Assembly (NCBI RefSeq): GCF_000013565.1
Contig: NC_007802.1
Location: 1,736,001 to 1,800,000 of the forward strand
Source of the DNA: Jannaschia sp. CCS1
GTDB lineage: Bacteria > Pseudomonadota > Alphaproteobacteria > Rhodobacterales > Rhodobacteraceae
DNA: 64,000 bases
Reading direction: 5' to 3'
The translations under genes were made by a program, and so were the position numbers. How positions within the stretch are numbered: the first letter of the stretch is position 1; each line of letters begins with the position of its first letter. The notes beneath the pieces were generated by a model. It saw only the letters and a list, made by a program, of their open reading frames with translations. It was not told the origin of the DNA and did not search any database. Positions 19,387 to 26,879 of the stretch are shown here, in pieces.

Positions 19387-19427
19387 GAAAACAACCGGCG
19401 TCTGCGCGGGGCGTGGATGTCGGGATT

Positions 19428-19455
19428 GAGTTGTATTTGCCAAGATGAAGGAGCG
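19428..19455 (+). repeat. Dispersed intergenic repeat, family A, copy 2
   Basis: Reads GAGTTGTATTTGCCAAGATG followed by AAGGAGCG, and is the cleanest plus-strand copy of the family. It lies between coxL and coxM, 25 bases before the coxM start. Confidence 0.8.
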
Positions 19456-19479
19456 CATGGCGCCCTGAGAGGAGACGGA

Positions 19480-20265
19480 ATGTATAATTTCGAATTAGTG
19501 AAACCCGGCAGCATCGCCGATGCGGTTACAGCGCTCGGGCAGGAGGAGGCCCAAGCGCTGGGTGGGGGGCAGACCCTGCTCCCCACCATGAAACAGCGGC
19601 TGTCGCAGGCCGATACGCTGGTCAGCCTGAATGGAATTGCCGAGATGGTCGGTATTTGTTCAGGCCATGGTGGGCAATTGTGCATTGGCGGGGCCACGAC
19701 CCACGGCGCAGTCGCGGCTGATGGCAGCTATCCGGGCCTCGCGTCCCTTGCGGCGCGGATCGGAGACCCGGCGGTGCGCAATCGCGGCACGATTGGCGGA
19801 TCGCTCGCCAACAATGACCCGTCCGCCTGCTATCCGGCGGCGGCTTTGGCGTCGCGCGCGACCATCGTGACCAATGCCCGCGAGATTGCAGCGGATGACT
19901 ACTTTCAGGGCATGTTCGAGACGGCGCTGGAGGAGGGGGAGATCATCACCGAAGTGCGCTTCCCGATCCCCGAAGCGTCCAACTACCAGAAATTTGTGCA
20001 GCCCGCCTCGCGGTTTGCGCTGGTCGGTGTGTTCGTGGCCAAATTTGCCGACGGGGTGCGTGTCGCGGTGACGGGGGCGTCCAGCGAAGGCGTTTTCCGG
20101 TGGGCCGAGGCGGAAGCGGCGTTGAGCGCTGATTTCTCCAAGGCGGCTGTGGAGGGGCTGGCGGTGCCCGGTGACGACATGATCGCCGACCTGCATGGCA
20201 CGGCCGAATACCGCGCGCATCTGGCCAAGGTCCTCACGGGCCGCGCGGTCGCGGCTGCGGCGTAA
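19480..20265 (+). CDS. coxM: CO-dehydrogenase-type medium (FAD) subunit
   Basis: A 261-residue flavoprotein subunit with FAD-binding motifs LGGGQTLLP (AGGHSLLP-type) near residue 26 and IGGATTHG, followed by GDPAVRNRGTIGGSLANNDP, the second FAD motif. It takes electrons from CoxS and hands them to the respiratory chain. GAGAGGAG precedes ATG 19480; an upstream extension in frame runs through the dispersed repeat and is rejected. It closes the cox cluster. Confidence 0.93.
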   Translation: MYNFELVKPGSIADAVTALGQEEAQALGGGQTLLPTMKQRLSQADTLVSLNGIAEMVGICSGHGGQLCIGGATTHGAVAADGSYPGLASLAARIGDPAVRNRGTIGGSLANNDPSACYPAAALASRATIVTNAREIAADDYFQGMFETALEEGEIITEVRFPIPEASNYQKFVQPASRFALVGVFVAKFADGVRVAVTGASSEGVFRWAEAEAALSADFSKAAVEGLAVPGDDMIADLHGTAEYRAHLAKVLTGRAVAAAA

Positions 20266-20274
20266 TGTGATCCG

Positions 20275-20303
20275 GCGACGCGCCCAAGGGTTGTGCGCGT
20301 CGC
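20275..20303. terminator. Hairpin between coxM and a convergent gene
   Basis: GCGACGCGC (20275-20283) and GCGCGTCGC (20295-20303) form a perfect nine-base stem with an eleven-base loop. There is no T-run on either side, so it may be a Rho-assisted or bidirectional stop between the convergent coxM and MCP-like genes. Confidence 0.45.
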
Positions 20304-20330
20304 TGGTAACGGCCGCGGAGCAGCTGCGCG

Positions 20331-20969
20331 CTAACTTCGGTGCATCGCTTCGCCAACCTCGCGCAGGAAGGCCTCGGTCTGCGCGGCAAGGGTTTTGATC
20401 TCGTCTGCGATCACCCGAAAGCCCTGATTGCCGGAGCGCGAAGCCTCAATCGAGGCATTGACCGAAATCATGGAGATGGCCCGCCCGACACTGCTGGCAT
20501 TCTCAATCGACCGGATCGCATTGCTTTTATGATCGGCCCGTTGCGTGGCATCCGCTTTCGCCAGTTCCGCTGTCATGAGGGCCAGGAAATGGCTGATGTC
20601 AGGCTCCGCCCTGCGGAAGAAATGGTCCCGAAACTCCTTACGGCACCCGATGGAATCGTCGATTTGATCCAGTGGGTTGTCCACGACCCTGAGAAGGGGC
20701 GTAAGGCTATCCAATGCCGCGCGGCGGGCATGTTCAAGATCATCGCTCATGATATGGCCGATGCGGTGGATTTCGCTGGGGAACGTTTCCATCAGCATCG
20801 TCTGCGCGGTCTTGATTCGTTGCGCAGACGTCTCAAACCTGGACTGGAATTCAGGCGATTGCCTGTCTTCTTCGCAGAGCAGCGCCAACGCGCAGGCCGC
20901 AATGCGTGCAGGCCCCACCGCCACGAAACAGGCCCCGGAGAGGTCGGGAAGTGATGTCGTGTCAGCCAT
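20331..20969 (-). CDS. Short soluble MCP-like signalling protein
   Basis: A 212-residue protein without membrane segments or HAMP domain. The C-terminal 60 residues (SVGRAISMISVNASIEASRSGNQGFRVIADEIKTLAAQT) resemble the signalling hairpin of methyl-accepting chemotaxis proteins, but the usual tip sequence with QTNLLALNAA is shortened. The N-terminal part is helical with two Cys near residue 25-33. GAGGGA lies before ATG 20969. It could be a cytoplasmic receptor or a stand-alone coiled-coil adaptor. No che genes are nearby. Confidence 0.75.
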   Translation of the reverse strand: MADTTSLPDLSGACFVAVGPARIAACALALLCEEDRQSPEFQSRFETSAQRIKTAQTMLMETFPSEIHRIGHIMSDDLEHARRAALDSLTPLLRVVDNPLDQIDDSIGCRKEFRDHFFRRAEPDISHFLALMTAELAKADATQRADHKSNAIRSIENASSVGRAISMISVNASIEASRSGNQGFRVIADEIKTLAAQTEAFLREVGEAMHRS

Positions 20970-21035
20970 GTTCGGTCCCTCATTCCTGATATCGTGGCCC
21001 TGAAGAGCGCGCGATGAGGGATAGTCAGAATGCAT

Positions 21036-21062
21036 AAAGGCCAGGTTAACACCCGGCCCTTT
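21036..21062 (-). terminator. Probable terminator of infC
   Basis: On the minus strand AAAGGGCCGGG, a TGTTAA loop and CCTGGCCTTT form a stem with one bulge and one mismatch, just 21 bases after the infC stop. The tail is short in T residues (TTTATG). Confidence 0.5.
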
Positions 21063-21082
21063 GCGTCGATTTATGAAGCTAC

Positions 21083-21628
21083 TTACTTGCTGACCGGGTT
21101 GATCATCATGACCATCTGGCGGCCTTCCATGCGGGGCATGGATTCGATCTTTCCGATCCCCTCGATCCGATCGACGACCTTTTCCAGCATCTCGCGACCC
21201 AGGTTCTGGTGCGCCATTTCGCGGCCCCGGAACCGCAAGGTCACCTTGACCTTGTCGCCGCCTTCCAGAAACTTCACGGCATCCGTCACCTTGCGGTTGA
21301 AGTCGTGATCATCCGTGCCCGGACGCATCTTCACTTCCTTGATGTCGATGGTTTTCTGCTTCTTGCGGGCCTCGGCCTCGCGCTTCTGGGTCTCGTACTT
21401 ATACTTTCCGAAATCCATGATCTTGCACACCGGGGGATCTGCATTCGGTGAGATTTCCACCAGATCCAGGTCGGCATCAGCCGCCAGATCCATAGCGCGG
21501 GCGGGCGTTACCACGCCGAGATTTTCACCTTCCGCGCCAATGAGGCGGACGTTGTCTGAGCGAATTCGATCGTTGACGCGGGGGCCGGTATCGCGTTGCG
21601 GCGGCGCGTTATGGGGTCTGCGGGCTAT
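21083..21628 (-). CDS. infC: Translation initiation factor IF-3
   Basis: The 181-residue factor has both IF-3 domains: [21 protein letters not shown] and [24 protein letters not shown], then the C-terminal RNA-binding domain with [29 protein letters not shown] and a MEGRQMVMM tail. IF-3 checks initiator tRNA and start codons on the 30S subunit. No ATG, GTG or TTG is near the family N terminus ([18 protein letters not shown]). AAAAGGA followed by eight bases leads to an ATA at 21626-21628, so I place the start there. A non-standard start is the known basis of infC autoregulation in other bacteria (AUU in E. coli). Confidence 0.93.
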   Translation of the reverse strand: MARRPHNAPPQRDTGPRVNDRIRSDNVRLIGAEGENLGVVTPARAMDLAADADLDLVEISPNADPPVCKIMDFGKYKYETQKREAEARKKQKTIDIKEVKMRPGTDDHDFNRKVTDAVKFLEGGDKVKVTLRFRGREMAHQNLGREMLEKVVDRIEGIGKIESMPRMEGRQMVMMINPVSK

Positions 21629-21814
21629 GACATTGGTCCTTTTGTAGCCATCTGTTTGATATGCGAAGGTATCCCTCGCGCGCCTATTCTTCAAGGCAGA
21701 TAACGGCTCAATTTCGCCCAAGAGAGCATGATTTCGCGGCCCGACCATTGCGCGGGGCGGGCGTGCGGGTTAAGCGCGGGGCATTATCTGTGAATGACCC
21801 AATGGGGAACTGAC

Positions 21815-22708
21815 ATGAGCCGTGCTCTTATTATTATCGTGATTCTCGCAGCCCTCGGCGTGGGCGGCTACTTCCTGACCCAGGGCGATACGCCCTCGGC
21901 GGAGCAGGCGGTTGACGCCGTTGGCGAGGCGGCGGGTGATGCTGCCGATGCTGTCGAGGGGGCCGTCGAAGATGTGACCGGCGCGGCTGACGAAGCGGCT
22001 GCTGCCGCTGAGGCCGAGGCGGCTGCTGCCGAAGAAGCCGCTGCCGAAGCTGCTGCCGCCGCTGAAGCTGAAGCTGCCGAGGCCGCCGCCGCTGTCGAAG
22101 CAGAGGCCGCTGAAGCCGCTGCTGCTGCGGAGGCCGAAGCCGCCGAAGCCGCGGCCGCAATCGAGGCCGAGGCCGCCGCCGCAGAAGAAGCCGCCGCCGA
22201 AGCCGCTGCCGCCGCGGAAGCCGAGGCTGCGGAAGCTGCCGCCGCCGCCGAAGCAGAGGCCGCTGAAGCCGCCGCTGCGGTTGAGGCCGAAGCCGCCGCT
22301 GCCGAGGACGCTGCCACCGAAGCCGCTGCTGCCGTTGAAGCCGAAGCAACCGAGGCTGCAGACGCCGTGGAAGCAGACGCTGCTGCTGCGACTGAGGAGG
22401 CCGAGGCCGCTGCAAGCGAAGCCGCTGAAACGGTTGAAGCTGCGACCGAAGAGGCAACCGGTGAGACGGCTGCCGCCGTGGACGAAGCTGCCGAAGCTGC
22501 TGCCGCGGGCACCGAAGCCCCGGGCCTTGCGGACGTGTTTTCCACCGAGGGCTTCGACATGGACGCCGCGTTGGAGGCCGTCGAGAACGCCGATATCTCC
22601 GCACCGGTTCGCCTGGCTGTGACGTCGGCTCTGGAAGGCGCCCGGGAAAACCCCGAGCTCCTGAGCTCGGCCATTGAAGCCGCCCGCGCGGCCCTCGGCC
22701 TGGAGTAA
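21815..22708 (+). CDS. Membrane-anchored Ala/Glu-repeat protein
   Basis: A 297-residue protein. Residues 4-20 form one membrane anchor (ALIIIVILAALGVGGYF). Residues about 35-220 are almost only Ala, Glu, Asp and Val in heptad-like blocks such as AEAEAAEAAAA, likely one very long helix or coiled coil in the periplasm. Residues about 232-297 are ordinary sequence (GLADVFSTEGFDMDAALEAVENADIS) and may fold as a small helical domain. GGGGA precedes ATG 21815. The DNA itself is a degenerate GCC/GAA repeat, so length may vary between strains. Function unknown; a spacer or envelope-linking role is a guess. Confidence 0.8.
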   Translation: MSRALIIIVILAALGVGGYFLTQGDTPSAEQAVDAVGEAAGDAADAVEGAVEDVTGAADEAAAAAEAEAAAAEEAAAEAAAAAEAEAAEAAAAVEAEAAEAAAAAEAEAAEAAAAIEAEAAAAEEAAAEAAAAAEAEAAEAAAAAEAEAAEAAAAVEAEAAAAEDAATEAAAAVEAEATEAADAVEADAAAATEEAEAAASEAAETVEAATEEATGETAAAVDEAAEAAAAGTEAPGLADVFSTEGFDMDAALEAVENADISAPVRLAVTSALEGARENPELLSSAIEAARAALGLE

Positions 22709-22750
22709 AGATCGCGGCGCGCCCCTGCTGCGCGCCCCGCTTGAGACATG

Positions 22751-22788
22751 AAAGCCCCCGCGAGGTTCTGCGGGGGCTTTTCTTTTTG
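22751..22788 (+). terminator. Intrinsic terminator after the Ala/Glu-repeat gene
   Basis: AAAGCCCCCGC (22751-22761), loop GAGGTTCT, GCGGGGGCTTT (22770-22780), then TCTTTTT. The stem is perfect and a T-run follows. It lies between convergent genes and could also serve fpr on the other strand. Confidence 0.9.
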
Positions 22789-22824
22789 TAGTAGCGTCGT
22801 ATCGGGTGTTCTTAACGTGGTTTT

Positions 22825-23685
22825 TTAGTCCAGAAACGCCTTCTCGACCACATAATGTGCAGGCTTGGAATTCGCCCCTTCCTCCAACCCGTAATCCTCG
22901 AACATATCTTTCAGCTCAAGATTGAAGGCCAGGTTCCCGCAGATCATCGCGCGGTCCGTCTCGGCGTTCAGGGGCGCCACGCCCAGATCACTGAACGCCT
23001 CTCCGCTGCGCATCAGATCGGTGATGCGGCCCATCTTCGGGCTCTCTTCACGGGTGGTGGTCGGGTAATATTTGATCTTCTTCCAGAAGCCGTCCCCGAT
23101 CACCTCATTGAGCAACTCATCATGTTGCAACGCCGCGATCAGGTCGCGGCCATAGGTCAGCTCCCCGACTTCGCGGCAGGTGTGGGTGATGATGATCTCG
23201 TCATAATCCTCATAGGTCTGCGGCTCGCGCAGGAGGCTGGCGAAGGGGGCAAACCCGGTGCCGGTCGCAAAGAACCACAGGCGTTTGCCCGGCAGAAGCG
23301 CGTCGTGGACCAGCGTGCCCACAGGCTTGGGACGCAGGATGATCTGTTCGCCGGGCTGGATGTGCTGGAGGCGGGATGTCAGCGGACCGTCGGGCACCTT
23401 GATGGAGTAGAACTCCAATTCCTCATCCCAAGACGGCGAGGCGATGGAATAGGCGCGCAGCAGCGGCTTCTGCTTGCCCGTCTCGGGGTGCGGTTCGCCC
23501 ATCAGGCCGATCATCACAAACTCACCGGACCGGAACCGCAGGGAGGCGGGCCGCGTACAGCGGAAGCTGAACAAACGGTCGGTGTAATGCTTAACCTCTG
23601 TCACGGTTTGCGCATCGGGCAGGGTGGGGGTCGCCTTCACAGGCGCGGCGTCGGTCTGGGTCACGGGTGTTTGCTCGGTCATCAT
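22825..23685 (-). CDS. fpr: Ferredoxin/flavodoxin-NADP reductase
   Basis: A 286-residue FNR. The FAD motif is LRAYSIASP, then SIKVPDGPLTSRLQ and the NADP-binding GTGFAPFASLLREP; it ends with AHYVVEKAFLD, the C-terminal extension of bacterial class I reductases. It exchanges electrons between NADPH and ferredoxin or flavodoxin. The sulfite reductase gene cysI lies 1.2 kb upstream on the same strand without a cysJ, so this enzyme may feed electrons into it through ferredoxin. ATG 23682 is an equally good start. Confidence 0.93.
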   Translation of the reverse strand: MMTEQTPVTQTDAAPVKATPTLPDAQTVTEVKHYTDRLFSFRCTRPASLRFRSGEFVMIGLMGEPHPETGKQKPLLRAYSIASPSWDEELEFYSIKVPDGPLTSRLQHIQPGEQIILRPKPVGTLVHDALLPGKRLWFFATGTGFAPFASLLREPQTYEDYDEIIITHTCREVGELTYGRDLIAALQHDELLNEVIGDGFWKKIKYYPTTTREESPKMGRITDLMRSGEAFSDLGVAPLNAETDRAMICGNLAFNLELKDMFEDYGLEEGANSKPAHYVVEKAFLD

Positions 23686-23750
23686 TGCTCGGGCGATCTA
23701 TGCGCCCGCTCCTTAGCATTAATCGTTGATCTGGATCAGGGAAAGGGCGG

Positions 23751-24173
23751 TTAAGCGGCACTGCCCCGCAGGCGGGCCTGATAATCATGGGCCTGCCAAT
23801 CGGCGCGCGCCAGCCACTGGGATTCGGGCTGACGGGTGGCGAGTGCGTCGTCAATCTCCACCTCATCAAACCCGGACCGCCGCGCCATCGCGTACTGATC
23901 CGCCAAAACGTGACCCTGGGCGCGCAATCGCCCGGTATACCCCATCGCGCGCAGGCGTTTAGCCAGCGTGAACCCGCGGCCATCGGCAGAGCTGGGGAAG
24001 CCCACGCGGATCATGGTTAACTGCGTTAACACATCCGCCAGTGCGGCCACATCGTCCGACGGTGCGACATCGACGGCAGAGGCATTGGCAGGCAAACCAT
24101 CGGCCAGGGGGGCGGCGTGTCCGTTCCAGTCGTCGGGCGCAAATCCCGTATCGGTTACAATCGTCTGGGCCAT
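23751..24173 (-). CDS. DUF934 protein of the sulfite-assimilation block
   Basis: A 140-residue cytoplasmic protein of the DUF934 family: VAPSDDVAALADVLTQLTMIRVGFPSSADGRGFTLAKRLRAMGYTGRLRAQGHVLADQYAMARRSGFDEVEID is the family core. The gene is regularly found next to cysI and cysH; its molecular role is unknown to me. The start at 24173 follows GGGACCC-rich sequence; an upstream extension overlaps the cysH end and is not needed. It is the last gene of the cysG-to-DUF934 run. Confidence 0.88.
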   Translation of the reverse strand: MAQTIVTDTGFAPDDWNGHAAPLADGLPANASAVDVAPSDDVAALADVLTQLTMIRVGFPSSADGRGFTLAKRLRAMGYTGRLRAQGHVLADQYAMARRSGFDEVEIDDALATRQPESQWLARADWQAHDYQARLRGSAA

Positions 24174-24196
24174 GGCGGGTCCCTTTCCTTGAACTG

Positions 24197-24910
24197 TCAG
24201 GACGCGCGCCGAAGCGGCTTCGCGTCCTCGAAATGAATGCCGCATTCGGTCTTCGCGGATCCCCGCCACCGTCCGGCACGCGGATCTTCATCGGCCCCGG
24301 CGGGTGTGGTGCAGGGCTGGCACCCGATGGACGGATAGCCCTGCGCGACCATTGGATGGCGCGGCAGATCGTGCTGCGTGATGTAATCCGCGACCATCCC
24401 TTGCGTCCACGACGCCAGCGGGTTGATCTTGATGCGCCGGTCGCTTTTCTCAAACAAAGGCAAGGACTTGCGCAGGCCGCCGTGGATGCGTTTGCGCCCG
24501 GTGACCCATCCGCCAAAGCCCTCCAACGCGCGCTCCAGCGGCTCCGACTTCCGCAGCGCGCAGCAGGCATTCTTGTCGAAATGGTGCAGCACGCCGTCCA
24601 CGTCCCGCTCCAGCAGCGCTTCGCGGGCGGGCTTGACCACGCGGATATCGCGGAGACCCAGCTGCTCCGCCACCTCACGCTGATAGGTCAGCGTCGCGTC
24701 AAACAGCATCTCCGTGTCGATGAACAGGATCGGCGTGTCCGGCGCGATCTGGCTGACCATATGCAACAAGACCACGCTCTCCGCGCCGAAGCTGCTGACC
24801 ATGGCGACCGGGCCGATGGCCAAATCATCAAGCGCATGGGCCAGCACGGTCTGCGCGTCACTCTTGCGGTGCAGAAGCGTGCGGCGCTCAGCAAGTTCCT
24901 TAAGCGGCAT
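24197..24910 (-). CDS. cysH: Phosphoadenylyl/adenylyl-sulfate reductase (APS type)
   Basis: A 237-residue reductase with the nucleotide-binding SSFGAESVVLL (39-49), the cluster cysteines Cys116-Cys117 and Cys197, Cys200 (CC...CxxC), and the catalytic Cys223 in ECGIH. The paired cysteines indicate a [4Fe-4S] cluster and therefore use of APS, not PAPS. It yields sulfite for CysI. Its start overlaps the cysI stop by eleven bases. No ATP sulfurylase gene is in the window, so the earlier step is encoded elsewhere. Confidence 0.93.
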   Translation of the reverse strand: MPLKELAERRTLLHRKSDAQTVLAHALDDLAIGPVAMVSSFGAESVVLLHMVSQIAPDTPILFIDTEMLFDATLTYQREVAEQLGLRDIRVVKPAREALLERDVDGVLHHFDKNACCALRKSEPLERALEGFGGWVTGRKRIHGGLRKSLPLFEKSDRRIKINPLASWTQGMVADYITQHDLPRHPMVAQGYPSIGCQPCTTPAGADEDPRAGRWRGSAKTECGIHFEDAKPLRRAS

Positions 24911-26561
24911 TGGCTTTCACCTCGGGATAAAGTGCAGCTTTGAACGGTGCGGCGCCGAGGCGGCGGTAGGTCTCAAGGAATGTCTCGTCGGCATTGTCAC
25001 GCACCTCAAGATAGGCCCGCACCAGCCGCTCAATCGCATCCACCACCTCATCATAGGCAAATCCCGGCCCGGCCCGTTCGCCGATCACGGCATCCGGACC
25101 GCCGTCGCCACCAAGGGTGATCTGGTAGTTCTCCACCCCCGCGCGGTCGAGGCCCAGGATGCCGATATGCCCCACATGGTGGTGCCCGCAGGCATTGATG
25201 CAGCCCGAGATCTTGATCTTCAACGGACCCACCTCGTGTTCCAGCTTCAGCTCGTCGAACCGCGTCGCAATCTCCTGCGCCACGGGGATGGAGCGGGCGG
25301 TCGCCAGCGCGCAGTAATCCATGCCGGGGCAGGCAATGATATCAGACGCCAGCCCGATGTTCGCCGTCCCCAACCCCTCGGCGCGCAGCAGGTCAAAAAC
25401 GGCGCGCAGGTGCCGCTTGGGCATATGGGGCAGGATCACGTTTTGCTCATGGGAAATACGCAGCTCATCATGGGCGAAACGCTCCGCGATATCGGCGAGC
25501 GTGCGCATTTGATCGCTGGTCGCATCGCCCGGCGTGGCCCCGTGGGCCTTCAACGACACGGTGAGGATCGCGTAATCTGCGTGTCTATGGGCGACGGTGT
25601 TGGTGTCCACAAAGCTGCGAAAGACCGGATCGTGGGTGTAGTGGGTGGGGTAGGCGCCTTGGCCATCGGTAAAATCCGGGGCCGCGAAATCAGCGCGGAT
25701 ATTCTCCAGAATCGCCATGTCCGCGCCGTTGAACGCGGCCTTGCGGGGGGCAAACTCCGCCTCCACCAGACGTCGGATCTCCTCGATTCCATTCTCGTGG
25801 ACGGTGATCTTGATCCGCGCTTTGTACTTATTATCACGCCGTCCCAACAGGTTATAGACCGCGACGACAGCCTCCAGATACGGCAGAAGATCGTCAAGCG
25901 CCACGAAGTCTGCCAGGACCTTGCCAATCATCGGCGTCCGTCCGAGGCCGCCACCGACCAGGACCGTCGCGCCGATCTCGCCCTCGCGCTTGACCAGCCG
26001 CAGACCGATGTCATGGGCGGCCGTGACCGCGCGGTCCTGATCCGATCCCGTCACCGCAACCTTGAATTTGCGCGGCAGGAACTGGAATTCCGAGTGGTCG
26101 GTGGACCATTGGCGGATCAGTTCGGCCACGGGGCGGGGGTCCGCGACCTCCTCGGCGGCGGCACTGGCGAAGTGGTCGGCGGTCACGTTTCGGATCGTGT
26201 TGCCGCTGGTCTGGATGGCGTGCATCCCGACCTCTCCCAACGCATCCAGCATATCGGGCACGTCGCGCAGCGCAGGCCAATTGTACTGGATATTCTGGCG
26301 CGTGGTGAAGTGGCCATAGCCCTTGTCCCACCGGTCCGCGATCATCGCCAACTGGCGCATTTGTGCAGCGTTCAGGGTGCCATAGGGGATTGCGACGCGC
26401 AGCATGTAGGCATGGAGTTGCAGATAAAGACCGTTCATCAGGCGCAGGGGCTTGAACTCATCCTCGGTCAGGGAGCCGTCGATGCGACGCGCGACCTGCG
26501 CGCGGAACTGGGCGTTGCGCTCGGCCAGAAAATCACGGTCGAAATCGGTGTAGGCGTACAT
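24900..26561 (-). CDS. cysI: Assimilatory sulfite reductase (sirohaem and [4Fe-4S])
   Basis: A 553-residue sirohaem enzyme with the two ferredoxin-like half domains and the cysteine pattern for the sirohaem-bridged cluster: GMDYCALATARSIP and SGCINACGHHHVGHIGILG. It reduces sulfite to sulfide with six electrons. The TTRQNIQYNW motif near residue 88 is typical of nitrite/sulfite reductases. Nitrite reductase is the main alternative, but the cysG and cysH neighbours support sulfite. A flavoprotein CysJ is absent, so ferredoxin is the likely donor. Confidence 0.92.
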   Translation of the reverse strand: MYAYTDFDRDFLAERNAQFRAQVARRIDGSLTEDEFKPLRLMNGLYLQLHAYMLRVAIPYGTLNAAQMRQLAMIADRWDKGYGHFTTRQNIQYNWPALRDVPDMLDALGEVGMHAIQTSGNTIRNVTADHFASAAAEEVADPRPVAELIRQWSTDHSEFQFLPRKFKVAVTGSDQDRAVTAAHDIGLRLVKREGEIGATVLVGGGLGRTPMIGKVLADFVALDDLLPYLEAVVAVYNLLGRRDNKYKARIKITVHENGIEEIRRLVEAEFAPRKAAFNGADMAILENIRADFAAPDFTDGQGAYPTHYTHDPVFRSFVDTNTVAHRHADYAILTVSLKAHGATPGDATSDQMRTLADIAERFAHDELRISHEQNVILPHMPKRHLRAVFDLLRAEGLGTANIGLASDIIACPGMDYCALATARSIPVAQEIATRFDELKLEHEVGPLKIKISGCINACGHHHVGHIGILGLDRAGVENYQITLGGDGGPDAVIGERAGPGFAYDEVVDAIERLVRAYLEVRDNADETFLETYRRLGAAPFKAALYPEVKANAA

Positions 26562-26564
26562 GGT

Positions 26565-26879
26565 TCAGGCCTCCTGCTCGGTCAGGTCGGTTTGCTTGCC
26601 GTGGGCATAGTTCGATGGGCCGCGCGTGCGAAACGCCTCGCGGAAATGGACCGGCTCGGGGCCGTTCTCGCCGGCAATTGCATCCGCGAGGTAGGGACCC
26701 ACAACTTCATGGGCCAGGGCCTGGGCCTCCAACAGCCGGATATCGGCGGTGGCCTGATCCTCGATCAGGTCCGCCTCCGCGTGGAGGCGGGTCCAGTGGC
26801 CTTGCTTGGTGAGGTAGACGACATCGCCTTCCAGCAGGGCATTTGCAGTGACGACTTTGGGGGTGAACGCGCGGGGCAT
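26565..26879 (-). CDS. DUF2849 protein between cysG and cysI
   Basis: A 104-residue protein of the DUF2849 family: TPKVVTANALLEGDVVYLTKQGHWTRLHAEADLIEDQ at the N terminus, YVEVVGPYL-type sequence in the middle (HEVVGPYLADAI), and PVHFREAFRTRGPSNYAHGKQ at the end. The family occurs mainly in alphaproteobacteria beside cysI and cysG; no biochemical role is known to me. It overlaps the cysG stop by one base and ends three bases before cysI, so all three are coupled. Confidence 0.9.
   Translation of the reverse strand: MPRAFTPKVVTANALLEGDVVYLTKQGHWTRLHAEADLIEDQATADIRLLEAQALAHEVVGPYLADAIAGENGPEPVHFREAFRTRGPSNYAHGKQTDLTEQEA

Noticed and set aside
21868-22749. Ser/Ala-rich frame antisense to the Ala/Glu-repeat gene
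   Set aside because: It arises because the complement of the GCC/GAA repeat is also stop-free; no ribosome binding site or anchor.
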